Positions 19,092 to 29,089 of a stretch of DNA of 64,000 bases are shown piece by piece; position 1 is the first letter of the stretch, and every line of letters begins with the position of its first letter. Origin of the DNA: Gordonia malaquae NBRC 108250. GTDB lineage: Bacteria; Actinomycetota; Actinomycetes; Mycobacteriales; Mycobacteriaceae. The stretch covers positions 20,028 through 84,027 of the forward strand of contig NZ_BAOP01000021.1 of the NCBI RefSeq assembly GCF_000344135.1, in the 5' to 3' direction. The translations under genes were made by a program, and so were the position numbers. Below the pieces are notes generated by a model. It ran no database searches and was not told the DNA's origin. It worked only from the letters and a program-made list of their open reading frames with translations.

Positions 19092-21245
19092 TCACTTTAT
19101 GCCTGCGGCGTCCATTCCGCGCAGTTCCTTCTTCAAGTCGGCGATCTCGTCACGGAGTCGGCCTGCGAGTTCGAACTGCAGATCGCGTGCCGCATTCATC
19201 ATCTGGTCGGTGAGTTCGTGCACCAGATCGGCGAGTTCGGCCCGCGGCATCGACGACGTGTCGCGCTGTTCGTAGACTCCAGCGCTGACCGATTTCGACA
19301 CCTCGCCCTGCGCGCGGCGGCCACGGCTCGCGTTCCGTCCCGACCCACCGATGTCCACGGTGTCTTCCGCTTCTGCGTACACCGTGTCGAGGATGTCGGC
19401 GATCTTCTTCCGAAGCGGCTGAGGATCGACGCCCTTCTCGTTGTTGTAGGCGATCTGCTTTGCGCGGCGACGGTCGGTCTCTTCGATGGCGTTCTGCATC
19501 GAGTCGGTGATCTTGTCCGCGTACATGTGGACCTGCCCTGACACGTTTCGCGCAGCACGTCCGATGGTCTGGATCAGCGACGTCGTGGAGCGCAGGAAGC
19601 CCTCCTTGTCGGCGTCGAGGATCGCGACGAGCGACACTTCGGGGAGGTCGAGGCCCTCACGAAGCAGGTTGATGCCGACGAGGACGTCGTACTCGCCGCT
19701 GCGCAGCTGCCGCAGAAGTTCCACACGACGCAGCGTGTCGACTTCGGAGTGCAGGTAACGGACCCGGATTCCAAGCTCCAGAAGGTAGTCGGTGAGGTCC
19801 TCGGACATCTTCTTGGTCAGAGTCGTGACGAGCACACGTTCGTCTCGGGCCGTGCGCTCACGGATCTCGTGGACCAGATCGTCGATCTGCCCCTTCGTCG
19901 GCTTCACCACGATCTCGGGGTCGAGGAGTCCTGTCGGTCGGATCACCTGTTCCACGAACTGCCCGCCGGACTGGCCCAACTCGTACGGCCCCGGTGTCGC
20001 CGACAGGTACACGGTCTGTCCGATGCGGTCGACGAACTCGTCCCAGGTGAGCGGGCGGTTGTCGACCGCAGACGGGAGCCGGAAGCCGAACTCGACGAGG
20101 TTCCGCTTACGCGACATGTCGCCTTCGTACATCGCCCCGATCTGTGGCACCGTCACGTGCGACTCATCGATCACCAGAAGGAAGTCGTCCGGAAAATAGT
20201 CGATCAGGGTGGCGGGCGCAGTGCCCGGACCACGCCCGTCGATGTGCCGCGAGTAGTTCTCGATGCCGGAGCAGAAGCCGACCTGCCTCATCATCTCCAG
20301 GTCGTACGACGTGCGCATGCGCAGACGCTGGGCTTCGAGGAGCTTACCCTTGGCCTCGAGGTCGGCGAGCCGTTCTTCGAGTTCCTTCTCGATGCTCGCC
20401 ATGGCCTTCTCCATGCGCTCCGGCCCGGCCACATAGTGCGTGGCCGGGAAGATGCGCAGCGAGTCGACCTGTCGGACGACGTCGCCGGTGAGCGGATGAA
20501 GGTAGTAGAGCGACTCGACCTCGTCGCCGAAGAACTCGATGCGGATCGCGAGTTCCTCGTACGACGGAATGATCTCGACGGTGTCGCCGCGCACGCGGAA
20601 GCCGCCGCGCGTGAACGACATGTCGTTCCGGGTGTACTGGACATCGACGAGAAGCCTGAGCAGAGCGTCTCGATCGATCGTCTGCCCCACCTCGAGCTCG
20701 ACGGACCGGTCGAGATACGACTGCGGGGTACCCAGACCGTAGATGCACGACACCGATGCGACCACCACAACGTCGCGCCTCGACAGCAGACTCGACGTCG
20801 CCGAGTGGCGAAGGCGTTCGACGTCGTCGTTGATCGAGCTGTCCTTCTCGATGTAGGTGTCGGTCTGCGCGATGTACGCCTCGGGTTGGTAGTAGTCGTA
20901 GTACGAGACGAAGTACTCGACGGCGTTGTTGGGAAGCATGTCGCGGAGTTCGTTGGCGAGCTGCGCGGCGAGGGTCTTGTTCGGCGCCATGACAAGCGTC
21001 GGGCGCTGCACGCGCTCGATCAGCCACGCAGTGGTCGCCGATTTTCCCGTGCCGGTGGCGCCGAGCAGAACGATGTCCTTCTCCCCTGACGTGAGACGCT
21101 GCTCGAGGTCGGCGATGGCGGCGGGCTGATCGCCTGCGGGCTCGTACTCGCTGACGACGACGAAGTCGGCTCCCGACCGCTCGATGTCGCCGACCGGCCG
21201 GAACTCCGAGTGTGCGACGATCGGCCGCTCTGCTGCGAATGCCAT
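19092..21245 (-). CDS. uvrB: Excinuclease ABC subunit B
   Basis: UvrB (717 aa) takes the damage site from UvrA and positions UvrC. Walker A is [13 protein letters not shown]. The beta-hairpin region with [12 protein letters not shown], the DESH box and a C-terminal UVR motif ([20 protein letters not shown]) are all present. The start was set at the ATG at 21245 ([15 protein letters not shown]), which matches the mycobacterial N-terminus. A 15-residue upstream extension was rejected. Confidence 0.98.
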   Translation of the reverse strand: MAFAAERPIVAHSEFRPVGDIERSGADFVVVSEYEPAGDQPAAIADLEQRLTSGEKDIVLLGATGTGKSATTAWLIERVQRPTLVMAPNKTLAAQLANELRDMLPNNAVEYFVSYYDYYQPEAYIAQTDTYIEKDSSINDDVERLRHSATSSLLSRRDVVVVASVSCIYGLGTPQSYLDRSVELEVGQTIDRDALLRLLVDVQYTRNDMSFTRGGFRVRGDTVEIIPSYEELAIRIEFFGDEVESLYYLHPLTGDVVRQVDSLRIFPATHYVAGPERMEKAMASIEKELEERLADLEAKGKLLEAQRLRMRTSYDLEMMRQVGFCSGIENYSRHIDGRGPGTAPATLIDYFPDDFLLVIDESHVTVPQIGAMYEGDMSRKRNLVEFGFRLPSAVDNRPLTWDEFVDRIGQTVYLSATPGPYELGQSGGQFVEQVIRPTGLLDPEIVVKPTKGQIDDLVHEIRERTARDERVLVTTLTKKMSEDLTDYLLELGIRVRYLHSEVDTLRRVELLRQLRSGEYDVLVGINLLREGLDLPEVSLVAILDADKEGFLRSTTSLIQTIGRAARNVSGQVHMYADKITDSMQNAIEETDRRRAKQIAYNNEKGVDPQPLRKKIADILDTVYAEAEDTVDIGGSGRNASRGRRAQGEVSKSVSAGVYEQRDTSSMPRAELADLVHELTDQMMNAARDLQFELAGRLRDEIADLKKELRGMDAAGIK

Positions 21246-21367
21246 GCGTCCAGCGTAGACATCACCTCTGACATTTTCGTTTCGGTCCACTTCGTTCCTG
21301 TGACGGCTGCCAGGTTCGACTGGTCCAATGGGTGGCGATCACAGTTCCACCAGCCCAGGGAGCCACG

Positions 21368-21838
21368 ATGACCGACCCGACAACTTCCGCGCCCGAATCG
21401 ACCCCGCGTCACGGGGTGTCTCGCCGAACCGTGCTCGCCGCAGCGCCGATCGCCGTCGCCGCGATCGGCGTGGGGATCACGGCGTGCGGCAGCGACGACT
21501 CGTCGACCTCGACCGACACGTCTACTCAGGCCGCCGACACCGGCGCCGACAGCAGCGCCGGGGCCGACGTCCTCGCGTCGACGACCGACGTGCCGGTCGG
21601 CGGCGCGAAAGTCGTCGGCGACGTCGTCGTGACGCAAGCGAGCGCCGGGACGTTCGCCGCGTTCTCGACCAAGTGCCCGCACATGGGCTGCGCCGTCGCG
21701 CATAAGGGCTCCACACTCGACTGCCCGTGCCACGGAAGCGAGTTCACACTCGACGGATCCCTGGTCAAAGGCCCGGCGACGACGGGACTGACCGCCGTGC
21801 CGGTGAAGGTCGACGGGACAGACATCGTGAAAGCGTGA
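21368..21838 (+). CDS. Rieske [2Fe-2S] lipoprotein, Tat-exported
   Basis: A 156-aa exported iron-sulfur protein. Residues 18-45 carry a twin-arginine signal (SRRTVLAA), and the hydrophobic stretch ends in ITACGS, a lipobox. A Ser/Thr/Asp linker follows. The Rieske ligands are CPHMGC-like (about residue 102; Cys and His) and CPCHGSEF (about 118). The ATG at 21368 has AGGGAG upstream. It is too small to be a full cytochrome bc1 subunit and is probably a stand-alone electron carrier at the membrane. Confidence 0.88.
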   Translation: MTDPTTSAPESTPRHGVSRRTVLAAAPIAVAAIGVGITACGSDDSSTSTDTSTQAADTGADSSAGADVLASTTDVPVGGAKVVGDVVVTQASAGTFAAFSTKCPHMGCAVAHKGSTLDCPCHGSEFTLDGSLVKGPATTGLTAVPVKVDGTDIVKA

Positions 21839-21844
21839 TCTCTC

Positions 21845-22399
21845 GTGACGGCCCATGAGACGCACCCGCCCAAGGGGGAGGTGTTCGACGTGCCCGCCAT
21901 GACGAACACTGACAACAAGGGCTTCGTTCGCCCCGTCGAGGTGTATCGCGAGACGCCGTACGGGCTGTACATGTCGAGGACCGCCGACCACCCGAGGTTC
22001 GATCACCTCGAACTGTGGCTGCTGCCTGCCCTCGGACTGCGAGCGAACATCTTTCACTTCACCGGCGGGTATCGGTCGAGTCAACGCCTGTATCTCGACA
22101 TCGGCGAGTTCAGCGGCCCCGACGACGCCGGGCGCTGGCATTCGGTCGATTGGTACCTCGATCTCGTCGACTCCGCCGACGCGCCGCTCGAGCTCGTCGA
22201 CGTCGACGAGCTGTTCGACGCGCACGCGGCCGGTCACCTCACGACATCGCAGTGTGAAGCGGCGATTCTCATCGCGATGCGAACGATGACCGGCTCCGCG
22301 GCCGTCGACGGTGTGCAGACGTGGCTGGACGCGCAGGTCGGCGAACGCCTCACCTGGCTCGATCGACCGCAAGCAGGCATGCCAGACTCGGACATATGA
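21845..22399 (+). CDS. DUF402 protein
   Basis: A 184-aa soluble protein. The central part has the DUF402 pattern (RLYLDIGEF, RWHSVDWYLDLV, then VDVDELFDAHAAG). Some DUF402 proteins are nucleoside phosphatases, but this member's role is unknown. It starts with GTG six bases after the Rieske gene and overlaps the next start by four bases (ATGA), so the three genes may be one operon. Confidence 0.78.
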   Translation: MTAHETHPPKGEVFDVPAMTNTDNKGFVRPVEVYRETPYGLYMSRTADHPRFDHLELWLLPALGLRANIFHFTGGYRSSQRLYLDIGEFSGPDDAGRWHSVDWYLDLVDSADAPLELVDVDELFDAHAAGHLTTSQCEAAILIAMRTMTGSAAVDGVQTWLDAQVGERLTWLDRPQAGMPDSDI

Positions 22400-23355
22400 C
22401 GACGCCGCCTCACGGAGGGCCCTACCCTCAGCAGCCGAATCCGCAGCAGCCGGGGAACTACGACCAGACGCAGATCGGTCAACCGGCCTTCGGGCAACCC
22501 CAATACGGACAAGCGCAATACGGACAACCGACGCCTCCGCAAGCCCCCGGTTCGCAGGGGCCGCAGCAGGCGTACGGTCAAACGCCCGCCTACGGTCAGA
22601 ACCCGTTCAGTCAGCCGCCCACAGGCCAGGCCCCATACGGCCAATCCCAGTACGGACAACAGCACTACGGCCAGAGCCCGTACGGCCAGCCTCCGTTTCA
22701 GCAGTCCCCGGTGCCGAACAACGGCTCCACGCGCATCGTCATCGCGGTAGTCGCGGTCATGGCGGTCATCGCCGTCGGCGGCCTGGCGTTTCTGATCTTC
22801 GGTGGAGGCGACAAGGAATCAACGGATGTGGCGGCCTCGTCGTCGTCGAGCGCTCCGTTCACCCTTCCCGCATCGACGACCGAAGACGGGACGACTGTCG
22901 ATTCGAGTTAGGTCGGCTCGTGCATCACGGTCCGCGGATCCACGTCGGTCACCACCCAGTCCGCTAGTTGCAGTTCCAGCCGTCCGACGTTCATCGTTGC
23001 GGCGAAACTCTCCACCAGCAGCGGGTGCGACGCCGCGAAGTACCCGTTCTCGGTCACTGAGTACGGCACGGGCGCAAGCAACAACGTCCTGTGCCTGGTC
23101 CCGAATTACCAGGTGGGGACGTGCTACACGCAGTCCCAGTTCTCGGTCGGCATCTCCCTCGAGACGGTGTCGTGCAGCCAGGATTCGACGACGAACACCA
23201 CGAACTTCAAGATCACCGAGCGGTCGGAGTCGAGCTCGGTTCCCAATTGCTCCGACTCGGACAAACAACGGATCGACACGTTCACCATTCGCACGTCGCC
23301 TTCGCAGACGATGAGCATCTGCCGCGAGATCCTCGGCGATTACGTGTGGAAGTGA
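22396..23355 (+). pseudogene. LppU-like membrane protein interrupted by an in-frame amber codon
   Basis: The first 171 codons encode a Gln/Pro/Gly/Tyr-rich N-terminus with YGQ repeats, then a membrane helix (about residues 115-135) and a Ser-rich stretch, ending at TAG 22909-22911. Reading on in the same frame gives 147 more sense codons to TGA at 23355. These encode a domain with eight cysteines (VGSCITV, TFIVAAKL, NVLCLVPNYQVGTCY, NFKITERSES) that aligns with the intact neighbour 23471-24316. The TAG falls where the paralog has a proline, just before GSC. One C-to-T change from CAG would explain it. It is a fresh pseudogene, a readthrough gene or a sequencing error. There is no other frame damage. 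Confidence 0.8.
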
Positions 23356-23470
23356 GCCGATTCACGAAGGCAGACCGAGAGTCAGGCGGACTCGGCGCGC
23401 GGTGTCGACCGAACGTATGTCACACTTCTGACTGAATCTCTCATCTGTCTCACAGGAAAGTCCGCCAACC

Positions 23471-24316
23471 ATGACGACGCCTCCTCCCGGCCAGCCCGGC
23501 CAGCCCGCCCCCGGAAACCCGTTCGGCGCCCAGGGCCAGCCGGCCCCCCAGCAGCCCGGCCAGCCGGTGTACGGCCAGCAGCCGCCTCAGCCCGCACAGC
23601 CGTACGGCGCCCAGCCCGGTCAGCCGCAGCCGGGGCAGCAGCCCTACGGCGCCGAGCCGGGCCAGCCTCAACAGGGACAGCCGGGCGGGTACGCTCCGGT
23701 CGCCGGAGGCACCGACTACGCAGGGGGCGCACCGCAGGCCCCGCGCCCGAATCCACTTGTGCGCATCCTCAAGTTCGTCGGTCCGATCATCGCCGTGATC
23801 GCGATCATCGCCATCGCGACGCAGGTGTTCGGCGACAAGGACAGCGGCACGTCCGTCGAGTCGAGCCCCATCGGCTCGTGCATCACGGTAGAGGGCTCGA
23901 CCTCGGTCACGACCAAGGCGATCGACTGCAGCACGACCGAACCGTCGTTCATCGTCGGGGCCAAGCTGGACAACAGTGACGCCTGCGAGAGCGCAAACTA
24001 CGAGTTCTCCGTCACCGAGTACGGCAACGGCGCCAGCGACAAGGTCTTGTGCCTAATTGCGAACTACCAGGTCGGCAAGTGCTACACCTCGTCGAAGTTC
24101 TCGATTGGCATCAAGCTCGAGACCGTCCCGTGCACCGAGGAGTCGTCGATGTCGGCGACCAACTTCAAGATCACCGAACGCTCCGAGACCGGCACCGTGC
24201 CGAACTGCACCGATTCGGACACTCACATGGTCCAGACATTCAACATTCAGAGCGATCCGCCGCGTCAGATGTCTGTGTGCAGCAAGATCATCGGCGAAGG
24301 CTATACCTGGAAGTAA
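23471..24316 (+). CDS. LppU-like membrane-anchored protein, intact paralog
   Basis: A 281-aa protein. Residues 1-95 are Pro/Gln/Gly-rich (repeats of GQP and YGAQPGQ). A membrane helix lies near residues 98-118. The outer domain (about 135-281) has eight cysteines and GSCITV...NFKITERSE, resembling the LppU-type small domain of mycobacteria and streptomycetes. It is probably cell-surface exposed. It arose by tandem duplication with the gene just upstream, and the outer domains are far more alike than the linkers. The function is unknown. Confidence 0.8.
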   Translation: MTTPPPGQPGQPAPGNPFGAQGQPAPQQPGQPVYGQQPPQPAQPYGAQPGQPQPGQQPYGAEPGQPQQGQPGGYAPVAGGTDYAGGAPQAPRPNPLVRILKFVGPIIAVIAIIAIATQVFGDKDSGTSVESSPIGSCITVEGSTSVTTKAIDCSTTEPSFIVGAKLDNSDACESANYEFSVTEYGNGASDKVLCLIANYQVGKCYTSSKFSIGIKLETVPCTEESSMSATNFKITERSETGTVPNCTDSDTHMVQTFNIQSDPPRQMSVCSKIIGEGYTWK

Positions 24317-24334
24317 TCCCTTCCACACCTCTTC

Positions 24335-24370
24335 AGAACCGCCTCGACCACTTTCGGTCGGGGCGGTTCT
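24335..24370. terminator. Bidirectional hairpin terminator
   Basis: Fifteen-base arms (24335-24349 and 24356-24370, one G-T wobble) flank a 6-base loop. It sits between convergent LppU-like and TetR genes and ends one base before the TetR stop codon. Confidence 0.8.
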
Positions 24371-24371
24371 G

Positions 24372-25121
24372 TCATGTCCGGACCAGTCCGGCGATGAGTG
24401 CGGTGAGACCGAACTCGTAGGCGTGATCGGCGTTGCCCGGCCCGGAGAAGAGCTGTCCGACGGTCGTTCCGACGCGCGATGAGATCGGGTAAGCCCCGGC
24501 GGGCATGGCGTCGGCCAGTGCCGGTCCGGCAATCTGCCACCACTGCTCGTCGTCGAGACCGGACGCCGCGTGCTCGGCGACCTGGTCGATTCGCATCCGC
24601 GCGTTGCCGGTCGCGAAGGATCGCAGGGAGGCGATGACGGCGTCGAGGGTCACGTCATCGACGGCGGAGTCGCCGTAAGCGCGTGTGAGAGCGGCGAGTT
24701 GTTGTTCATAGCGCCGGGACGATCCGGGGCCCGGAACTGGTCGCCACGCCGGAACGTCGCCGAGCCACGGGTGCCGCAGCAGTTCATCGCGGTACTGGTC
24801 GGCGATCAGACGCATGCATTCGGTCAGGTCGAGCCCCTTGTCGAGGTCGGCGGCCTCGAATGCGACGGCGTCGACCATCAGCGCGACGAGCACGTCACGG
24901 TTCGGCACGTACGTGTACAGGCTCATGGGCTTGAGGCCCACACGCGCTGCCAGCGAACGCATCGACACGAGCGCAAGCCCATCGGAGTCAGCGAGTTCGA
25001 TTGCCGCGCGCACCACATCGTCTACGTTCGTGCGCCGCCCCGGGCCAGACCTGGCGGTTGTCGCGTCACGTCGCCACAGCAGGTCGACGGTGCGTCGGAC
25101 GTTGTTGTCGTGATCGGCCAC
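24372..25121 (-). CDS. TetR-family regulator with TetR_C-type ligand domain
   Basis: A 249-aa repressor. The HTH lies at about residues 30-75 (VVRAAIELADSDGLALVSMRSLAARVG, then MSLYTYVPNRD). The C-terminal domain (WLGDVPAWRP..., DDEQWWQIAG, FEFGLTALIAGL-like end) is the kind seen in tetracycline-type TetR proteins. GTG 25121 has GGAGGGAG upstream. It faces the SNF2 ATPase gene across two matching operator palindromes, so it should repress itself and perhaps that operon. Confidence 0.9.
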   Translation of the reverse strand: MADHDNNVRRTVDLLWRRDATTARSGPGRRTNVDDVVRAAIELADSDGLALVSMRSLAARVGLKPMSLYTYVPNRDVLVALMVDAVAFEAADLDKGLDLTECMRLIADQYRDELLRHPWLGDVPAWRPVPGPGSSRRYEQQLAALTRAYGDSAVDDVTLDAVIASLRSFATGNARMRIDQVAEHAASGLDDEQWWQIAGPALADAMPAGAYPISSRVGTTVGQLFSGPGNADHAYEFGLTALIAGLVRT

Positions 25122-25149
25122 GGGGCTCCCTCCAGCGATCTTGCATGCA

Positions 25150-25172
25150 AACACCGTAAGGCGTACGGTGTT
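25150..25172. promoter_or_regulatory. TetR operator 1
   Basis: A perfect palindrome, AACACCGTA and TACGGTGTT, around AGGCG. It lies 28 bases upstream of the TetR start and shares the half-site CCGTA-5-TACGG with the second site. Confidence 0.72.
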
Positions 25173-25176
25173 AATT

Positions 25177-25191
25177 CCGTACAGCATACGG
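25177..25191. promoter_or_regulatory. TetR operator 2
   Basis: A palindrome, CCGTA and TACGG, around CAGCA. Its centre is 23 bases from that of operator 1, about two helical turns. The paired sites suggest cooperative binding by the TetR protein. Confidence 0.65.
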
Positions 25192-25257
25192 TATCTGCTC
25201 GGCCGACCCGAAGGAAGACCACTGCCTGCTTCGACGACTCATCCGAACGCCACCTAC

Positions 25258-26994
25258 TTGACTGATCGCCACGTGTTCGCGCTGTGGACCGGCGAACGAT
25301 CCGCTCCCGACGAGCCCGCGCTCCGAATGCCGATCCCGGTCGGCTACGGCCGTGAGAAGCAGTTGGTTCCGACCGCGCTCGCGTATCGGATCGTCGACGT
25401 CGCCGATCTGCCGGACGATGCCACCGCATCAGTTCGGGCATGGCATGCGCTTGGTTCGGATCCCCTGGCGGACGTCGTGTTGCCGGCCTCGGCGCATGCG
25501 GTGCTCAACGCGGTCGGCGACGCCGTCGTCTCCGCGGAGTACGCCCGTCAGACGTTCAGCGCCACCGTTGAGGTCGAGGCCGGTCTCGCCGACCGCCTGA
25601 CCGCAGACCTGCGGCCGTACCAGGTCCGCGGGATCTCGTGGCTGGACGAGGTGTGCGCGGACGGCGGCGGCATCCTCGCCGACGAGATGGGCCTGGGCAA
25701 GACTCTCCAGTCGATCGGGCACCTCGCGCTCTCGGCGTCGGGGCCGGCTCTGGTCGTCGGTCCGACTGGGCTGGTCACCAATTGGCTCCGCGAGATCGCG
25801 CGATGGGCGCCCGACGCGCTCCACGCCGTCGACTATCGAGGCGGTGACCTGCCGGAGCTCGGCGGGAATGTCCCGACGGTTGTCGTCACCGGCTACCCGA
25901 CTCTTCGTCGGCACACCGAAGCATTGGCTGCGGTCGAATGGTCGCGGGTGGTCTTCGACGAAGCGCAAGCGCTGAAGAACTCGCGTACCCAGGTGTCGAA
26001 GGCGGCGCGACGCCTGCGGGCCGATGCGACGATCGCGCTCACGGGCACACCCGTCGAGAACAGCCTCGACGAGCTCTGGTCGCTGTTGAACCTGGTCGCC
26101 CCCAGTGAGTTCGGCAACCGGGCGTTGTTTCGGCGACGGTATGCCGCGCCCATTCAAGCCGGATCGTCGGAGGCGAAACTGCGGATGCATGACGCGATCT
26201 CCGGTCGCGTCATGCGGCGGACGAAGTCGGATGTCGCAGCGAGCCTCGGACCGAAGATCCACACCGACATCGAATGCGACCTGTCGAGCGAGCAGGCCAG
26301 GCTGTACGACGCGATCCTCGATCAGGCCTCGGACGACGGCTTCGGCGACGGCATCGGTCGACGCGGAGCGATTCTCGCTGCCCTCACCAAGTTGAAGCAG
26401 GTCTGCAACCACCCTATGCTCGCGGGTGCGGGCCGCCCCGGCGACGTCGACGGTCGCTCCGGCAAGCTCGACGTCGCGACCGACATCGTCGTCACCAACC
26501 TCGAGAACGACTCGCCCACAGTTGTGTTCACGCAGTACCGCGAGACCGGCGAACTCTTGGCCGCTCATTTCGGCGCGGTTCTCGACGTGAGGGTTCCGTT
26601 TCTCCACGGAGGCCTGTCGCGTGCCGAACGCGATCGGATCGTCGACGACTATCAGGCCGGACGCGGCTGCGGTGTGCTAGTCGCAAGCTTGAAAGCTGCG
26701 GGTACCGGCCTGACACTCACTCGCGCGGCCGACGTCATCCACTTCGACCGCTGGTGGAATCCCGCCGTTGAAGCCCAAGCGACCGACCGCGTCCACCGGA
26801 TCGGTCAGGAGCGCGTCGTCACCGTGACCACACTCACGACCGCCGGCACGGTCGAAGAACACATCGCTGCCATGCACGACCGCAAGTCGGCCCTCGACCT
26901 CGACGCCGACGCGGGCGCGCTGGCGGTGTTGACCGAACTGTCCGACGAGAAGCTGATCGAAGTGCTGCGTCGCAACCGAGAGGAGACCGCATGA
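25258..26994 (+). CDS. SNF2-family DNA-dependent ATPase (start uncertain)
   Basis: A Swi2/Snf2 translocase of about 578 aa with both lobes. Walker A is DEMGLGKTLQS (about residue 146), Walker B is FDEAQALKN, motif III is LTGTPVENSLDELWSL, and the second lobe has VFTQYRETGELL, AGTGLTLT and HRIGQ. It probably remodels or clears protein from DNA. TTG 25258 is given as the start. GTG 25273 and GTG 25168 are also in frame. GAAGGAAG at 25210-25217 would best fit a CTG at 25222. The next gene overlaps by four bases. Confidence 0.85.
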   Translation: MTDRHVFALWTGERSAPDEPALRMPIPVGYGREKQLVPTALAYRIVDVADLPDDATASVRAWHALGSDPLADVVLPASAHAVLNAVGDAVVSAEYARQTFSATVEVEAGLADRLTADLRPYQVRGISWLDEVCADGGGILADEMGLGKTLQSIGHLALSASGPALVVGPTGLVTNWLREIARWAPDALHAVDYRGGDLPELGGNVPTVVVTGYPTLRRHTEALAAVEWSRVVFDEAQALKNSRTQVSKAARRLRADATIALTGTPVENSLDELWSLLNLVAPSEFGNRALFRRRYAAPIQAGSSEAKLRMHDAISGRVMRRTKSDVAASLGPKIHTDIECDLSSEQARLYDAILDQASDDGFGDGIGRRGAILAALTKLKQVCNHPMLAGAGRPGDVDGRSGKLDVATDIVVTNLENDSPTVVFTQYRETGELLAAHFGAVLDVRVPFLHGGLSRAERDRIVDDYQAGRGCGVLVASLKAAGTGLTLTRAADVIHFDRWWNPAVEAQATDRVHRIGQERVVTVTTLTTAGTVEEHIAAMHDRKSALDLDADAGALAVLTELSDEKLIEVLRRNREETA

Positions 26995-27530
26995 CCAACG
27001 TCAACGCCGAGTACGGCTACACCGTCTGGGGTCGGGACTTCCTCCGTGTGGTGGAGCCGACCAGCATCACCAAACCGGAGCCGATGCTCCCCCGCGCGCG
27101 CAGTCTGGCGCGGAGCTCCGTCAGCGGCGTCGTCGTCGACGGCAGGCACGTACGCGGAACCATCGCCCGCGGAGGTTCCGCGTCGGTCGCCTACCTGGAG
27201 TTCACACCGATGGACCGTTCGACCGCAGAATCCCTTGCGGCCATCGTCGGATCGGCTCCGACGGCCTCAGCCCTCACCGACCAAGCACACGACACGCTTG
27301 CTGGCACGCCCGAACTCGCAGTCGTCGATTGTTCGTGCAAGGCACGGACCGCCCGGTGCATCCACGTCCTGACGCTGCTGTACGACACCGTCAGACGAGT
27401 GGACGAGGATCCGCGGATCGCGTTGCAATTGAGGGGATTCCACGACTCCGTCGACGCACCCCCGGAGTCGGAGGCGGTTCCGCGCTGGACTCCCCTCTCC
27501 GCGCTCGACCCCGCCACCTTCTACGGCTGA
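26991..27530 (+). CDS. SWIM zinc-finger protein partner of the SNF2 ATPase
   Basis: A 179-aa protein. A SWIM-type zinc motif lies near residue 105-125 (DCSCKARTARCIHV, i.e. CxC...CxH). The N-terminal half has short beta strands with SVSGVVVDGRHVRGTI, also typical of SWIM proteins found beside SNF2 ATPases. It overlaps the ATPase stop by four bases (ATGA), so the two are translated together and probably form a complex that binds DNA or protein. Confidence 0.85.
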   Translation: MTNVNAEYGYTVWGRDFLRVVEPTSITKPEPMLPRARSLARSSVSGVVVDGRHVRGTIARGGSASVAYLEFTPMDRSTAESLAAIVGSAPTASALTDQAHDTLAGTPELAVVDCSCKARTARCIHVLTLLYDTVRRVDEDPRIALQLRGFHDSVDAPPESEAVPRWTPLSALDPATFYG

Positions 27531-27538
27531 TCGCTTAG

Positions 27539-27579
27539 TGCCGTTGATCGTGACCACATAGTGGTCACGATCAACGGCA
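27539..27579. terminator. Bidirectional long hairpin terminator
   Basis: A perfect 19-bp palindrome (TGCCGTTGATCGTGACCAC at 27539-27557, complement at 27561-27579) with a 3-base loop. It lies between the convergent SWIM and propeller genes and ends three bases before the latter's stop codon. Confidence 0.85.
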
Positions 27580-27582
27580 TAG

Positions 27583-29028
27583 TCACTTGTAGTGGGCGAG
27601 GAATGCATTCCCGGCAGATTGGAGGAGAAATAGGCGTCGCCCGAACTGCCTCCAGATCGCTTTCGAGTCGACCGGCTCTGAGTCCCACACTGCTTCTCCG
27701 GTTCGCATGTCGTACGCCGTCAGATGCGGCACGTTCGGCGAGTGGTCGGCATTGCGGTCTCCGGCGAGCACGAGCCGTTCACCATCGAATCCGACCGCTG
27801 TCTTTCCGAACCCGGTGGAGACCGCTCGGCTGCGCTCACCCGAATCCGCATCGACGATTGTCCAGGATTTGGTGTACCCACCGTTCGCCGCATACAGGTC
27901 GCCAGTACTCAGAAGGTAGTGGTCCTCGTCTATTTGGGTGGCATCATCCGCAATCCCCGGCACAGTCCATTTCACGGCGTGCGTGCCGGCCGACACGACA
28001 CCGAATGCAGGACGTTTCGCCAGCAGCACCGGTACGCGCTTGCGGTCGACCGTTGCGGACGGCCAGTTTCTGTACGACGCCAACTGCCAGCCCTTCAGCC
28101 CTCCCTGGTATCGCCCCGCGCTGTCGTGAAAGGCGACTGTCGAGCTGAGCGTGTACCGCCCTGACCCGATCACGAATCCACCCTCGTAGAGCAGGTATAG
28201 ATCACCACTTCGTGACGAGGTGTGCACTCGTTCCCCGGTGTCGGCCCGATAGATCGAGAATCCGGTCCCTTTGCGATCCTCAAGTGCCACCATGTCCGAT
28301 CCGGCTGACTGCTGGAGTCGCAGGTGATTCACTGGGGGATCGACGGCCCAGCGTTCGCGTCCGGTTCGTGAATAGCCGACCACCCGCCCACGTTGATCTG
28401 GGAGTTCGCTCGCGAAGCTGACCGTCGCGACAAGCTCTGCGCCAGGGTCGATCTCAGACAGCAAACCGATATTCGCCGTTCCCTCCACAAGAACTACGAA
28501 GCCGTCCTCAACAGCAGTGATCGATGGCCAGCCGGGATACCGGATGGTCTGAGATGCACTCACGACGCCAGTCTGCAGGTCGAAAAAGTCGACACGAGTA
28601 GCGACCAGGCCGTCGACACGAGCGTTGTCCGCACAGGCCAACACCCCGCCGGCACCGATCGCGCAGTTCCAGGACTCGCCGATTCTCGGTTCATCCCACA
28701 TAGGTTCGCCGGACTCCGCATCGACAGCGATCAGTGCAGTGCCTGGTCGGGGCGTCGATACGCGTCCGGCTACGACCAGCACCCCATGACCGTCCGCCTT
28801 GACCTCCAGATTGTCAGAGGCGGCGTCGGGGCCGAAGATATCCTTGGTCGAGCGCTTCCACACCTGACTCGGCGCAGTGTTCATCGGTTCGAGCGAGACC
28901 GGCCCCTCGTACCCCATCGTTTCCGTGTGTCCCCTCGGCCACAGCACCACCCCGACGACGACAACCATCGTCACCATCAGCGCAACGATCACAATGGGCA
29001 AACGCGGTCTCACCGACATGTCCCCCAT
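27583..29028 (-). CDS. Membrane-anchored PQQ-like beta-propeller protein
   Basis: A protein of about 481 aa. After a short basic start comes one hydrophobic helix (residues about 7-28, LPIVIVALMVTMVVVVGVVLW), then an outer domain with blade-like repeats such as ALIAVDAESGEPMWDEP, GRERWAVDP, SIYRADTGERV and TAYDMRTGEAVW. These match PQQ-binding-like propellers. It is not recognised as a specific enzyme and is probably a surface scaffold or sensor. Its start could also be the ATG at 29019, and only that one has a G-rich site just upstream. It is divergent from coaE. Confidence 0.78.
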   Translation of the reverse strand: MGDMSVRPRLPIVIVALMVTMVVVVGVVLWPRGHTETMGYEGPVSLEPMNTAPSQVWKRSTKDIFGPDAASDNLEVKADGHGVLVVAGRVSTPRPGTALIAVDAESGEPMWDEPRIGESWNCAIGAGGVLACADNARVDGLVATRVDFFDLQTGVVSASQTIRYPGWPSITAVEDGFVVLVEGTANIGLLSEIDPGAELVATVSFASELPDQRGRVVGYSRTGRERWAVDPPVNHLRLQQSAGSDMVALEDRKGTGFSIYRADTGERVHTSSRSGDLYLLYEGGFVIGSGRYTLSSTVAFHDSAGRYQGGLKGWQLASYRNWPSATVDRKRVPVLLAKRPAFGVVSAGTHAVKWTVPGIADDATQIDEDHYLLSTGDLYAANGGYTKSWTIVDADSGERSRAVSTGFGKTAVGFDGERLVLAGDRNADHSPNVPHLTAYDMRTGEAVWDSEPVDSKAIWRQFGRRLFLLQSAGNAFLAHYK

Positions 29029-29089
29029 CCAATCAGCTGAACGGGCTACTGTCTGAGTTCTCGCGAACGGATCTGACACACTGGCAGGC

